Assembly: GCF_021654795.1 (NCBI RefSeq)
Contig: NZ_AP025344.1
Span: forward strand, 5,270,501 to 5,334,500
Direction: 5' to 3'
Length of the DNA stretch: 64,000 bases
Source: Paenibacillus dendritiformis
GTDB taxonomy: Bacteria > Bacillota > Bacilli > Paenibacillales > Paenibacillaceae
In this document: one piece after another, positions 8,991 through 17,981 of the stretch
How positions within the stretch are numbered: the stretch's first letter is position 1
Layout: the number at the start of each line of letters is the position of its first letter
Position numbers and translations under genes: made by a program
The notes under the pieces: model-generated
Database searches by the model: none
What the model saw: the letters and a program-made list of their open reading frames with translations, nothing else
Told to the model about the DNA's origin: nothing

Positions 8991-10100
8991 CTATTCGCGC
9001 TGTCTCCGATCATTATCGCGCGAAATATTTAACAGAATGCCGGCGCTCGCCATGCATAACAAGAGAGAAGAGCCTCCATAGCTGATGAACGGAAGCGGCA
9101 CGCCCTTGATCGGCATCGCCCCGGTCACCGCCCCCAGATTGAACGCGAATTGGGCAAATATCATGGTAATGATGCCTGTTCCGAGCATAATCCCGAAGGG
9201 CTCATCGCTGCGAAGCGCCGCCATAAGGCCCCGCCAAAAGAAAAGAAAAAAACAAAATAAAAGCAGTAATCCGCCCACAAATCCGAATTCCTCTCCGATG
9301 ACGGCAAAAATAAAATCGGTGTGCGCTTCCGGCAAATAAAAAAGCTTCTGCACGCTCTGGCCGTATCCTGTTCCGGTCACTCCTCCGTGTGCCAGCGCGA
9401 TCAAAGACTGAATCAATTGATAGCCGGCTCCTTCCGGATCATCGAACGGATTCAAAAACGACATAATCCGTTGATACCGGTAGCTGCGGCTGAAGGCAAG
9501 AATGACCAACAGCACCCCAAAACCCCCGCCAAGCATCGCGATATGACGCATATCCGCCCCGCCGATAATAATAATGGTCATTGACAGAATCGAAATGATC
9601 ATGACCGAACCAAAATCCGGCTGCAGCATAATTAGAAGCAGCATGACGCCAATGACCGTGAGAATGGGCAGCAATCCCCCGGAAAATAAGCGAATCCGTT
9701 CTCCCTTTTTGCTGATCATATGCGACAGGTAGATGATTAAGGATAGCTTCGCGAACTCGGCCGGCTGGAACCGCATCCCGCCCACATTGAACCATCGCGT
9801 GGCGCCATTCACCTTGATGCCGTAATAAGGGACGAGCGCAAGCAGCACGATCGAGAGCAACAACAAGAAGGGGGCGGCCTTGCTCCATTTTCGAAACGGA
9901 ATATTCATGAACACAAACATAGCGGCAAGTCCGATGAGAGCGAACAACATTTGCTTTGACGCATAATAGGACGGATTTTCATATTTGAGACTGACCACGG
10001 CCGAGCTTGCGCTGTATATCATCGCCAATCCGAACAGAACCAGCAGCAAGGTCACAAAAAGGAGCAGAAAGTCCGGCCGGCCTTTGATCGTTTGCTTCAA
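8991..10100 (-). CDS. SEDS-family peptidoglycan polymerase, FtsW/RodA-like
   Basis: A 369-residue paralogue of the gene just downstream. It shows 'LFGLAMIYSASSAVVSLKYENPSYYASKQ' at the N-terminus, as in FtsW/SpoVE, 'GATRWFNVGGMRFQPAEFAKLSLIIYLSHM', 'LQPDFGSVMII', 'GYQLIQSLIALAHGGVTGTGYGQSVQKLFYLPEAHTDFIFAVIGEEFGF' and 'MPIKGVPLPFISYGGSSLLLCMASAGILLNISR'. The start is TTG behind GAGGTGA. The GEEFGF loop and ISYGGSS motif are conserved, so it is presumably active. It could act in division, elongation or spore cortex synthesis; sequence alone does not decide. Confidence 0.9.
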   Translation of the reverse strand: MKQTIKGRPDFLLLFVTLLLVLFGLAMIYSASSAVVSLKYENPSYYASKQMLFALIGLAAMFVFMNIPFRKWSKAAPFLLLLSIVLLALVPYYGIKVNGATRWFNVGGMRFQPAEFAKLSLIIYLSHMISKKGERIRLFSGGLLPILTVIGVMLLLIMLQPDFGSVMIISILSMTIIIIGGADMRHIAMLGGGFGVLLVILAFSRSYRYQRIMSFLNPFDDPEGAGYQLIQSLIALAHGGVTGTGYGQSVQKLFYLPEAHTDFIFAVIGEEFGFVGGLLLLFCFFLFFWRGLMAALRSDEPFGIMLGTGIITMIFAQFAFNLGAVTGAMPIKGVPLPFISYGGSSLLLCMASAGILLNISRDNDRRQRE

Positions 10101-10285
10101 ATGAACTCACCTCGAGCATCCTCCATTATTAAAACGTTAGCGTGATCGAAAATCATGCCTCACTGATCCCCAGACACTACTCCAGTGTATGGACTCCTCC
10201 CCCAAAAGAGGTTATGAAAAGGTTAAAGTTGTTCCCTGGAGGTTGACAACATCCACAGCCGGTGTTAAGGTTGACAATGTCATAA

Positions 10286-10405
10286 AGACCTTGTTAGGTG
10301 AGGCTCCTATGCAAACATAGGCCACTGCCCAGAAATATCGAAAGATGCCCATGGGTAGAACAGGAATTGCCGGATTAAGGCTTTTCTTAACGTGGCTAAG
10401 GGAAG
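10286..10405 (+). ncRNA. M-box (ykoK-type) Mg2+ riboswitch
   Basis: The leader contains the near-invariant M-box core: GTTAGGTGAGGCTCC, then CAAACATAGGCCACTGCCC, GATGCCCATGGGT, AACAGGAATTGCCGGATTAAGG and AACGTGGCTAAGG. This RNA senses Mg2+ and controls Mg2+ transporters, and the next large gene is mgtE. Binding of Mg2+ normally favours the downstream terminator, so mgtE should be expressed when Mg2+ is low. A TTGACA at about 10270 and another near 10244 may belong to its promoter. Confidence 0.93.
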
Positions 10406-10484
10406 AAGGCTTCTCTTTACGTTGCATAGTGCTAAAACTCAACTAGGGGGCGCGGGAATGTTCTATATTTGCGTGCATTCATCG

Positions 10485-10512
10485 AACCCTCTAGGACTCC
10501 TGGAGGGTTTTT
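10485..10512 (+). terminator. riboswitch-controlled terminator 1
   Basis: AACCCTC..GAGGGTT arms enclosing AGGA/TCCT, followed by TTTTT. It lies about 80 bases after the M-box core, the usual position for the expression platform. Confidence 0.75.
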
Positions 10513-10543
10513 AGTTTATTCTGCAAAGGGGGGAGAACACTCA

Positions 10544-10681
10544 ATGGATAGTAGTTCCAGTAATCCGTCATCGAATCAAGTTCATAATCTTGCGAAGAGG
10601 GAGAATGAGGTTCTCTTTACCCTTACTTGTGATTCATGCTGCATTCATCACGCTGCCCGGTACCGGGGCAGGTGTATTTAA
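10544..10681 (+). CDS. possible 45-residue leader ORF before mgtE
   Basis: A GGGGGGAG site eight bases before an ATG opens MDSSSSNPSSNQVHNLAKRENEV... to CDSCCIHHAARYRGRCI. It sits between the two terminators of the mgtE leader and is Cys/His-rich at its end. No relative recognised. It may be a leader peptide coupling translation to the second terminator, or chance. Confidence 0.3.
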   Translation: MDSSSSNPSSNQVHNLAKRENEVLFTLTCDSCCIHHAARYRGRCI

Positions 10682-10727
10682 GCATGCATAGATGTAAGCA
10701 GTGAGTGTAATGAAGAACAGGAACTAC

Positions 10728-10758
10728 AAGCTCTCCTAGGCGCAGGGAGAGCTTTTTT
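10728..10758 (+). terminator. second terminator in the mgtE leader
   Basis: Perfect AAGCTCTCC/GGAGAGCTT arms with an eight-to-nine-base loop and a following T-run, about 70 bases before the mgtE start. It would stop any read-through from the first terminator, which implies a second control point. Confidence 0.8.
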
Positions 10759-10826
10759 GTGTCTGCTTGCCGAATGGAGAGCAAGCAATCATACGCGGAA
10801 GGATGTTTGCGATAGGAGGAATAAAC

Positions 10827-12173
10827 ATGGTTCAAAAATGGATGATTCAAGATTTGAAAGATAGACTGGCCGAACAAAAGCGGGATGGCCTCAATGAGTT
10901 CCTCGCCCGGTTCCAACCTTATGATTTGGCCGAGATGTTAATAGAACTTGAGGAAAGCGAGCAAATTCAATTTATTGCCAAGCTTCCGGCTGCCTTGGGG
11001 GCGGAAATTTTGGAATATGCCGATCCCGAATTGCAGTACCGAATTTTAGACCGCGGGACCAAGGAGACAGCCGCTTCCATGCTCAATGAGATGTCCAGCG
11101 ATAAAGTGGCCGATCTGCTGCTGGCCATCCATCCACATCAAGCCGGAACATTATTGGAGCTGCTGCCTGCCGATTACCGGGAGAAAATCAGCGCTCTGAT
11201 GCAATACCCGCCGGAGTCGGCCGGGAGCCTGGCTACGGTAGATTATATTGCGGTCCGGAATTATTGGACGGTGGAGCATACGCTGCAGCATGTCCGCAAG
11301 GTTGGGCAAGACGCGGAAATGGTATCGTACTTCTATGTGCTGGACAATAACGGCAAGCTGGTCGGGATCGTGTCGCTCAAGCAGGCGATCCTCGCCAAGG
11401 CCGGCGCCAAGCTGGAGGAAATCATGCTCAAGGATTTCGTCTCGGTGTCCGCCCGGATGGACCAGCGGGAGGTTGCGACGATTTTATCCAACTATGATCT
11501 GGTGGCTCTTCCCGTCGTAAGCGAGGAGCAGCGAATGATCGGGATAATCACCGTCGATGATTTAATTGACGTTATCCATGAAGAAGCGACGGAAGATTTT
11601 CAGAAAATGGGCGGAAGCCAGCCCTTAGAAGTACCGTACTTTAAAAATTCCTTCTGGAAGCTATTTCGCAAGCGAATCGCATGGCTGCTTGTCCTATTCG
11701 TAGCCGAGGCCTATACGGGGAATGTGCTGCGCTACTTTGAAGATACGCTGTCGGAAGTCATCGCGCTCGCATTCTTTATCCCATTGCTGGTCGGGACGGG
11801 CGGCAATACGGGAACCCAGACCGTAACGACTCTCGTTCGCGCTCTGGCGCTCGGGGAAGTGAAGCCGAAGGATATATTCAGAGTCGTTCGCAAAGAGGTG
11901 GCGACCGGTCTCATTCTCGGACTCTGTATGGGCGCAGCCACGTTTCTTCGCGCCCAGCTGCTCGGCGTAGGCTTTGATATCGGAAGCGTCGTTGCCGTCA
12001 CGGCGATTTTCATCGTGATCTGGGCCTCTCTTATCGCGGCGGTGCTGCCGCTGGTCCTGCACAAGCTTAGAGTCGATCCGGCCGTCGTCTCCGGACCGTT
12101 CATTACCACTCTGGTGGACGGCACCGGGCTCATCATCTACTTTACTCTGGCTAAGCTGATGCTGAACTTGTGA
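10827..12173 (+). CDS. mgtE: magnesium transporter MgtE
   Basis: A 448-residue MgtE Mg2+ channel. The N-terminal superhelical domain (FLARFQPYDLAEMLIELEESEQIQFIAKLPA...) spans about residues 15-130, two CBS domains about 130-255 (SYFYVLDNNGKLVGIVSL and LVALPVVSEEQRMIGIITVDDLID), and five membrane helices follow. The pore signature 'FFIPLLVGTGGNTGTQTVTTLVRALALGEV' is intact. The start is the ATG after AGGAGG. The N and CBS domains close the pore at high Mg2+; transcription is controlled by the M-box upstream, so control is doubled. Confidence 0.96.
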   Translation: MVQKWMIQDLKDRLAEQKRDGLNEFLARFQPYDLAEMLIELEESEQIQFIAKLPAALGAEILEYADPELQYRILDRGTKETAASMLNEMSSDKVADLLLAIHPHQAGTLLELLPADYREKISALMQYPPESAGSLATVDYIAVRNYWTVEHTLQHVRKVGQDAEMVSYFYVLDNNGKLVGIVSLKQAILAKAGAKLEEIMLKDFVSVSARMDQREVATILSNYDLVALPVVSEEQRMIGIITVDDLIDVIHEEATEDFQKMGGSQPLEVPYFKNSFWKLFRKRIAWLLVLFVAEAYTGNVLRYFEDTLSEVIALAFFIPLLVGTGGNTGTQTVTTLVRALALGEVKPKDIFRVVRKEVATGLILGLCMGAATFLRAQLLGVGFDIGSVVAVTAIFIVIWASLIAAVLPLVLHKLRVDPAVVSGPFITTLVDGTGLIIYFTLAKLMLNL

Positions 12174-12580
12174 TGAATCCGGGACAGCCCCGCATCTGCT
12201 CGCGATCGCGAGTACCGAATCCGGCGCTGCCAATGGAGAGCCCCATTCCGAGCCGGGATGGGGCTCCCTGCGTACACCTCCTCCCGTTGCGGCCGTCCGG
12301 GTCCGATCCGCGTTCTCCCAGTCCTTGACTGAAGCATATGGCCGGCGGCGCTCTTCATCGGTTCAGGGGCGGATTGATAGACAAATTTCCCGCGATCGGC
12401 GAGAATAGAAAAGGGGTCGGACCGAAACGGAATCCCCGATTCCCGTCGGCCTGACCGCCTGGCCCCATGGCATAGCAACGGATTGAAAATGAAATGATGT
12501 CATCATCGCCTATGGTACATTTTCATTATTTTCGAACCGCGATGCGAGAATAGCTTGTGATTAACGGAGGAGATACCCCT
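12174..12580 (+). other. intergenic region with a GC-rich hairpin
   Basis: The stretch between mgtE and the ABC-F gene holds one strong hairpin at 12235-12267 (GGAGCCCCATTCC/GGGATGGGGCTCC arms) without a clear T-run. It probably ends the mgtE transcript. Nothing else was recognised; the last 20 bases carry the ribosome-binding site of the next gene. Confidence 0.5.
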
Positions 12581-14554
12581 ATGCTGCTTCAAGTGAACGG
12601 CATGAGCAAGAATTACGGGATAACTCCCGTATTGTCGAATATTACGCTGCAGATTCTGGAGCGCGAGCGGATTGGGCTGGTCGGCGTCAACGGGGCCGGC
12701 AAATCGACGCTCCTGCAGCTCATCGCCGGCGAGATGTCCCCGGACAGCGGGACCATTTATAAAGCCAAAGAAACACGCATCGGTTACTTGGCCCAGAACA
12801 GCGGACTGCAATCCGACCGCTCCATCTGGGACGAGATGATGCTCGTATTCGCCCCGTTAGTGGAAGCGGAGCAGGAACTGAGACAGCTTGAACATGAGAT
12901 TGCCGACCCGGAGACCGCCGCTGACGCCGCCCGCCATGAAGCGGTGATGCGCAGATACGCCGAGCGCTCGGAATGGTTCCGGATGCATGGCGGCTACGAG
13001 ATGGAGACGCGGGTGCGGAGCGTGCTTCACGGGATGGGATTCGGCCAGATGGATCCGGGCACGCCCATTCATACGCTGAGCGGCGGCCAGAAGACCCGGC
13101 TGGCCTTGGCCCGCATTCTGCTCCAGCAGCCGGATCTGCTGCTTCTGGACGAACCGACGAACCATCTGGACATCCATACGCTGACATGGCTCGAGAATTA
13201 TCTCCGTTCCTATCCGGGAGCGGTGCTGGTCGTGTCCCACGACCGTTATTTCCTGGATGCGATGGTCACCGCCATTATCGAGATCGAGCGGCATCAGGCG
13301 AAGCGCTATACCGGCAATTATACGAAATATATGGAATTAAAAGCCGCCGAGTACGAGCAGCAAATGAAGCTGTACGAGAAGCAGCAGGATGAGATCGCCC
13401 GGCTCGAGGACTTCGTCCAGCGCAACCTCGTCCGCGCATCGACGACGAAGCGGGCGCAGAGCCGGCGCAAGTCGCTGGAGAAGATGGAACGTCTGGAGAA
13501 GCCGGCCGGCGAGCTGAAGAAAGCTCATTTCTCCTTCGAGACGGCGCGGCAGAGCGGGAAGGACGTGCTGCAGGTGCAGGATCTCTCCGCGGGCTATGAC
13601 GGTGCGGACCCCTTGTTCCGCCACGCCGAATTCGATCTGAAGCGCGGCGAGATGGTCGCTCTTATCGGCCCGAACGGAATCGGCAAGTCGACCTTGCTGA
13701 AGGTGCTGATCGGCAAGCATCCCCTCCGGGGCGGAAGCTTCCGCTGGGGCACCAACGTCTCGATCGGTTACTATGATCAAGAGCAATCGACGCTGAATCC
13801 GAACCATACCGTGCTCGAAGAGGTATGGAGCGCTTATCCGCATCTCGAAGAGGTGCGGATCCGGACCGTACTGGGGAACTTCCTGTTCAGCGGGGATGAT
13901 GTGACGAAGAAGGTCGCTTCCCTGAGCGGCGGGGAAAAGGCGCGCGTCGCCTTGGCCAAGCTGATGCTGCAGCAGGCGAACGTGCTGATCCTCGACGAGC
14001 CGACCAACCACCTCGATCTGTTCAGCAAGGAAGTGCTGGAATCGGCGCTGTACGACTACGAAGGCACGCTGCTGTTCATTTCCCATGACCGCTACTTCCT
14101 GAACAAGATGGCGGAGCGTATCATTGAGCTGGATGCGGCCGGAACGCATCCGTATCTCGGCAACTATGACGACTATGTGGCCAAAAAGCAGGAGCTGGCC
14201 GAAGACGCGGCGATTCGCGCCTCCCAACAGCAGGCGGCGCCAAGCAAGCCGGCCGCGTTCCAGGGCAGCGCCGCAGCGGACAGCGCGGCTGATGCGGGCC
14301 TGACCGCGGCAAAGGCCTACGAGGCCGATAAGCAGGCGAAGCGCGAGGAGCGTGCGCGCCAGCGGAAGCTTGAGCAATTGGAGGCGGAGATTGCCGCGCT
14401 GGAAGCGAAGATCGCCGAGCGCGAGTTGGAGCTGGCCGAACCGGACGTGTATAACGACTATGTCCGCGTCCAGGCGATCCAGGCCCAGCTTGATGAAGAC
14501 AAGGAAGCGTTGAACGCGATATACGGAGAATGGGAGCTGTTGATGGAAGCCTAG
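12581..14554 (+). CDS. ABC-F family ATP-binding protein (YdiF/Uup type)
   Basis: A 657-residue cytoplasmic protein with two fused ABC ATPase domains and no membrane part, as in ABC-F translation factors that bind the ribosomal E site. First domain: Walker A GVNGAGKST, LSGGQKTRLALARI, DEPTNHLD. A P-site-tip type linker follows (about residues 235-310, rich in Arg/Lys/Glu). Second domain: GPNGIGKST, LSGGEKARVALAKL, DEPTNHLD. A C-terminal coiled coil (about 580-657) is Uup/YdiF-like. The start is the ATG eight bases after GGAGGAG. B. subtilis ydiF lies beside gcp/tsaD, matching this neighbourhood. Confidence 0.92.
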   Translation: MLLQVNGMSKNYGITPVLSNITLQILERERIGLVGVNGAGKSTLLQLIAGEMSPDSGTIYKAKETRIGYLAQNSGLQSDRSIWDEMMLVFAPLVEAEQELRQLEHEIADPETAADAARHEAVMRRYAERSEWFRMHGGYEMETRVRSVLHGMGFGQMDPGTPIHTLSGGQKTRLALARILLQQPDLLLLDEPTNHLDIHTLTWLENYLRSYPGAVLVVSHDRYFLDAMVTAIIEIERHQAKRYTGNYTKYMELKAAEYEQQMKLYEKQQDEIARLEDFVQRNLVRASTTKRAQSRRKSLEKMERLEKPAGELKKAHFSFETARQSGKDVLQVQDLSAGYDGADPLFRHAEFDLKRGEMVALIGPNGIGKSTLLKVLIGKHPLRGGSFRWGTNVSIGYYDQEQSTLNPNHTVLEEVWSAYPHLEEVRIRTVLGNFLFSGDDVTKKVASLSGGEKARVALAKLMLQQANVLILDEPTNHLDLFSKEVLESALYDYEGTLLFISHDRYFLNKMAERIIELDAAGTHPYLGNYDDYVAKKQELAEDAAIRASQQQAAPSKPAAFQGSAAADSAADAGLTAAKAYEADKQAKREERARQRKLEQLEAEIAALEAKIAERELELAEPDVYNDYVRVQAIQAQLDEDKEALNAIYGEWELLMEA

Positions 14555-14599
14555 AGGAAGAGGCACTCTCGTCCGCATGTCAGCTGTCCGAAGAGCACA

Positions 14600-14639
14600 G
14601 GGCTGCCCGGGCCGGATTGAATCCGCAGGGCAGCCCTTG
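14600..14639. terminator. bidirectional hairpin between convergent genes
   Basis: AGGGCTGCCC/GGGCAGCCCT arms with a GC-rich loop between the convergent ABC-F and YbaK-type genes. T-runs are poor on both sides, so termination is inferred from position and stem strength. Confidence 0.55.
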
Positions 14640-14667
14640 ATTGTGCCCGGGAAGAATCACCGGCAGC

Positions 14668-15144
14668 CTAGACGACCGGCATCACCCGCCCGTTCGTCAT
14701 CCCGATCAGCTCCTGCGGCGTGAGCGGAAAGACGCCGTGCGGATGTCCCGCCGCGGCCCAAATCTCCTCATAATGAAGCAAATCTTCATCAATCAGGGTC
14801 GCAATCGGCTCCTTATGCCCGATGGGCGGGACGCCTCCGATGACGAATCCGGTATGCTCGCGCACGAAGCCGGCGTCGGCTTTGCCAAGCTTCTCGCCGA
14901 GCGCCTGCCCGATCCGCTTCTCGTTAATGCGGTTCGTTCCGCTCGCGACCATCAGCACGGGCTTCTCCGACGGCTTCATGCGGAAGATGATGGACTTCGC
15001 GATCTGCGCGACCTCGCATCCGATCGCCTCTGCCGCTTCCTGGGCCGTGCGAGCGCTGTCCGGCAGGACAGCGACCCGGTTGGCGAAGCCAAGCTCCTCC
15101 AATTTATCCTGCACCGCTTGAACCCGATCATTGATTTTTTCCAT
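14668..15144 (-). CDS. YbaK/EbsC-type aminoacyl-tRNA deacylase
   Basis: A 158-residue protein of the YbaK/ProX editing family, which hydrolyses mischarged aminoacyl-tRNAs (Cys-, Ala- or Pro-tRNA depending on the member). Visible features: 'CEVAQIAKSIIFRM', with the conserved Lys of the deacylase pocket, 'KPVLMVASGTNRINEKRIGQALGEKLGKAD' and 'TGFVIGGVPPIGH', the Gly-rich GGVPPxGH loop. GGAGGGA precedes the ATG. Substrate specificity cannot be read off. Confidence 0.9.
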   Translation of the reverse strand: MEKINDRVQAVQDKLEELGFANRVAVLPDSARTAQEAAEAIGCEVAQIAKSIIFRMKPSEKPVLMVASGTNRINEKRIGQALGEKLGKADAGFVREHTGFVIGGVPPIGHKEPIATLIDEDLLHYEEIWAAAGHPHGVFPLTPQELIGMTNGRVMPVV

Positions 15145-15294
15145 AGGAAAATCCCTCCTGCTTCCTAACCCAATCTGCTGCTGAACTCAATGGCGCATCT
15201 CATCCCCATCCCATCCTCTGCCCCGCGAGCGGCGGCATCTTCCCGTTTTCATGTCAGGAAGCCCGGTAAGATTCACGCCTGCGTAAATCACAAC

Positions 15295-15542
15295 TTATAC
15301 ACAGAACGCGAAGGGACAGTCGGCGGATGGCTCCATGGTTCATGTTCGTTTTGTGCAGTCATACCAATGGTTTTCGGGCAACCCCCAACATTATCCACCG
15401 TTTTATCCACATTATCCACAATTTGCAGGGCATATCTTGAAAAATCTATCCTCTTTTTCACCTGGATCCAGACCTTGGTCCCAGAGGGGAGTAAGCGTTT
15501 TATCCCCATTTTCAACAGGATATGTGGATAACTTTGTCCACA
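15295..15542. promoter_or_regulatory. cluster of DnaA-box-like sites
   Basis: Seven matches to the DnaA box TTATCCACA within 250 bases. Perfect: 15403-15411 (+), 15412-15420 (+), 15523-15531 (-). One mismatch: 15295-15303 (TTATACACA), 15391-15399 (TTATCCACC), 15500-15508 (TTATCCCCA), 15534-15542 (TTGTCCACA). The region is intergenic, between YbaK and leuA, about 2.4 kb from tsaD. There is no dnaA or dnaN and no AT-rich unwinding element, so this is not oriC; it fits a DnaA-titrating or regulatory cluster. Confidence 0.7.
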
Positions 15543-15548
15543 TCCGCC

Positions 15549-17180
15549 TCAGGATGCATCGTTACGCCGGGCGGACACAAGCTCGGGTTCTTCTTCCGGT
15601 CCTCCATGAGCAGCGGCGCCGCGAAGCGCCTGATTACAGGCGGCCATATAGGCTTGAGCCGCGGCCAGCACGATATCCTGATGCGTCGAGCTTCCCTGGT
15701 ACACCTGATCATGGAGGGACACGGTCACGACGGCTTCCCCAGACGCCTCCTCCCCGGAAGAGAGCGAGTGCAGCTCCAGATCCTCGAACCGGACCGGCTC
15801 CCGGACCGCTTGGGACAAGGCGCGAATGACGGCTTCAATCGGGCCGCTGCCCACTCCCGCATACGTCTGCTTCTTGCCGGTCGCCTGCTCCTGCACCGTC
15901 ACGGAGGCCGCCCGCTTGCGGTCATTGCCCGCCACCACTTCGACATCAAGCAGACTCAACGGCTCCAGCTGCTCGTTCAGCGTCTCGCCGATGCATTGCA
16001 GCAGCTGATCGTCGGTCACGACCTTCTGCGCATCGGCTACGCGCTTGAAGCGATCATACACTTCGTTCAACTGGTCGGCATTGAGATGAACGCCATACTG
16101 CTCCGCGCGGTGCTTAAGCGCGTGCCGCCCCGAATGCTTGCCCAGAATGATCATATGATGCGGAATGCCCAGCTTCACCGGATCCATGATCTCGTACGTG
16201 CTGCGGTTCTTGAGCAAGCCGTCCTGATGGATGCCGGATTCATGCTGGAAGGCGTTGCGGCCGACCACCGGCTTGTTGTACGCAATCGGGAAATGCATCA
16301 TCCGGCTGACCGCCCGCGACGTCTCATACAAAAATTCCGGCCGGATCCGGGTCGCTGCCTGCAGAGCTTCGCCGCGCGTGTCGAGCGCCATGATCAACTC
16401 CTCCAGCGCGCAGTTCCCCGTCCGTTCGCCGACCCCGTTGACCGTAACCTCGATCTGGGTCGCGCCCGCTTGAATCGCCGCCAGGCTGTTCGCGACCGCC
16501 AGCCCCAGATCGTTGTGGCAGTGCGCGCTGAATACCGCGCGCTCGGCCCCGCGCGCGCCCCGGCGCACCTGGCGGAACAGCGCCCCGTATTCCTCCGGCA
16601 GTGCATAACCGACCGTATCCGGGAGATTGATGATCGACGCGCCTTCCTCAATCGCCGTCTCCACCAGTTCGATAACGAAATCCGCATCCGATCGCGTCGC
16701 ATCCATCGCCGTGAATTCAATGCGATCGACGAACTGCTTCGCATAGGCGACCGTCTCTCTCGCCATCTGCTTCACCTCGGCGCGCGATTTGCGCAGCTGA
16801 TGCTGAAGATGAATATCCGAAGAGGAGATGAACACATGAATCCGGCGCCGGGCGGCATCGGCCGTCGCCTTGACGGCTGCTTCGATATCCTCCCGAACCG
16901 CCCGCGCGAAGCCGCAGATCTCCACTTGCGGATAGAGGCGGGAGATGCGCTGCACCGCTTCGAATTCCCCCGGACTCGATATCGGGAAGCCCGGCTCGAT
17001 CACGTCGATGCCGAGCCGGACGAGCTGCTCCGCCAGCTCCAGCTTCTGCGGCAGTGTCAAGGCCGCGCCGGGCGCCTGCTCGCCGTCCCGCAGCGTCGTA
17101 TCGAAAATCTGAATCATCCGCTTCTCCTTGTTCTGCGGAACTCCTGCCTGCATTGAATAGCCTTGTGTCTGAACGTCCAT
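15549..17180 (-). CDS. leuA: 2-isopropylmalate synthase
   Basis: A 543-residue homolog of LeuA, which condenses acetyl-CoA with 2-ketoisovalerate in the first committed step of leucine synthesis. 'IQIFDTTLRDGEQAPGAAL' is the HMGL/DRE-TIM active-site start, with 'HCHNDLGLAVANSLAAIQAGATQIEVTVNGVGERTGN' giving the metal-binding His pair. 'GRNAFQHESGIHQDGLLKN' and the C-terminal LeuA regulatory domain (VTVQEQATGKKQTYAGVGSGPIEAVIRAL) follow. The start MDVQTQG fits GGGAGGA six bases upstream. Two tandem leucine T-boxes precede it. No other leu genes are adjacent, so this may be a stand-alone leuA. Confidence 0.93.
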   Translation of the reverse strand: MDVQTQGYSMQAGVPQNKEKRMIQIFDTTLRDGEQAPGAALTLPQKLELAEQLVRLGIDVIEPGFPISSPGEFEAVQRISRLYPQVEICGFARAVREDIEAAVKATADAARRRIHVFISSSDIHLQHQLRKSRAEVKQMARETVAYAKQFVDRIEFTAMDATRSDADFVIELVETAIEEGASIINLPDTVGYALPEEYGALFRQVRRGARGAERAVFSAHCHNDLGLAVANSLAAIQAGATQIEVTVNGVGERTGNCALEELIMALDTRGEALQAATRIRPEFLYETSRAVSRMMHFPIAYNKPVVGRNAFQHESGIHQDGLLKNRSTYEIMDPVKLGIPHHMIILGKHSGRHALKHRAEQYGVHLNADQLNEVYDRFKRVADAQKVVTDDQLLQCIGETLNEQLEPLSLLDVEVVAGNDRKRAASVTVQEQATGKKQTYAGVGSGPIEAVIRALSQAVREPVRFEDLELHSLSSGEEASGEAVVTVSLHDQVYQGSSTHQDIVLAAAQAYMAACNQALRGAAAHGGPEEEPELVSARRNDAS

Positions 17181-17237
17181 CGCGATTCCTCCCATTAATC
17201 CGTCTTTTCCAGAAACCAACCCATCTTCAACGAAATT

Positions 17238-17505
17238 AAAAAAAGCCTGACGTCTCTAAAGAGACGACAAGCTCTGCTCTGCCGCGGTACCACTCTCGTT
17301 GGAAGATCATCCGCATTCGCAGGATCCTCCCCCTCGGCCCGATAACGGTCAGGTACCGTAGCCGCCTACTGCCCTTGGGCATCCTCCCGGACGCCATGAG
17401 CCTGTTCAGCCGCTCCACTCCCGGGCGAGTTCAGACATTCCGCCGCTGCGTCGCACCACCCCGCAGCTCTCTGATCGGCTTCCTTGTCTTACTGCTCCCG
17501 TTCTA
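17238..17505 (-). ncRNA. T-box leader, promoter-distal copy (Leu)
   Basis: On the minus strand: a Stem I start with AGCAGTAAGAC, the specifier-loop segment GAACTCGCC (CTC codon at 17427-17429), the T-box motif GAGTGGTACCGCGG near 17281-17295, and a terminator with GTCTCTTTAGAGAC and a T-run ending near 17238. CUC is a leucine codon, so uncharged tRNA-Leu should allow read-through into leuA. Confidence 0.9.
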
Positions 17506-17534
17506 CGTGTTCGATATATGCATGTTCTTGATAA

Positions 17535-17850
17535 CAAAAAAACCTGACGTCTCGTTAGAGACGACAGGTAGATGCCGTGGTACCACTCTAGTTGACGACC
17601 TTCATCTTCGCGCTCAAGATGAAGCGTTCGTCCGCTTAGGCGTACACCGCCGAATCCGGATCATGGCGATGCGCGCGCCCGATGACGGGGGCTCCGTAAC
17701 GGCATACCGCCGCGCCTGAGGATCTGCATCCGCATCCCAAGCCAGCATTCCGCCGTTCCGCTCCCAGGCGAGTTCAAGGCAACCGCCGCTGCGTCGCACC
17801 GTCCCGCAGCTCTCTGATTCCGACCGTTATCCTCTACTGCTCCTGTTCAT
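17535..17850 (-). ncRNA. T-box leader, promoter-proximal copy (Leu)
   Basis: A second complete T-box in tandem: GCAGTAGAGGATAACGG at its 5' end, specifier segment GAACTCGCC (CTC at 17770-17772), T-box motif AGAGTGGTACCACGG (17574-17589) and a terminator with GTCTCTAACGAGAC and seven T's. Same specifier as the following copy. Its antiterminator motif differs (CCACGG instead of CCGCGG), so the two may differ in set-point. Confidence 0.9.
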
Positions 17851-17981
17851 TGCGTGTCAACCGATATTCCCATTCCATGGAAGGATTGAGGTTTGATGAC
17901 TATTATATTGTCCCGGTGGTTGCGAGTCAACACCTAATTTGTAAAAAGGTTCCGCCCCTCCCGTCCGTCAGCGCCCGGCAG

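Noticed and set aside
15295..15542. Chromosomal origin of replication
   Set aside because: DnaA-box-like sites are present, but dnaA, dnaN, gyrB and an AT-rich unwinding element are not.
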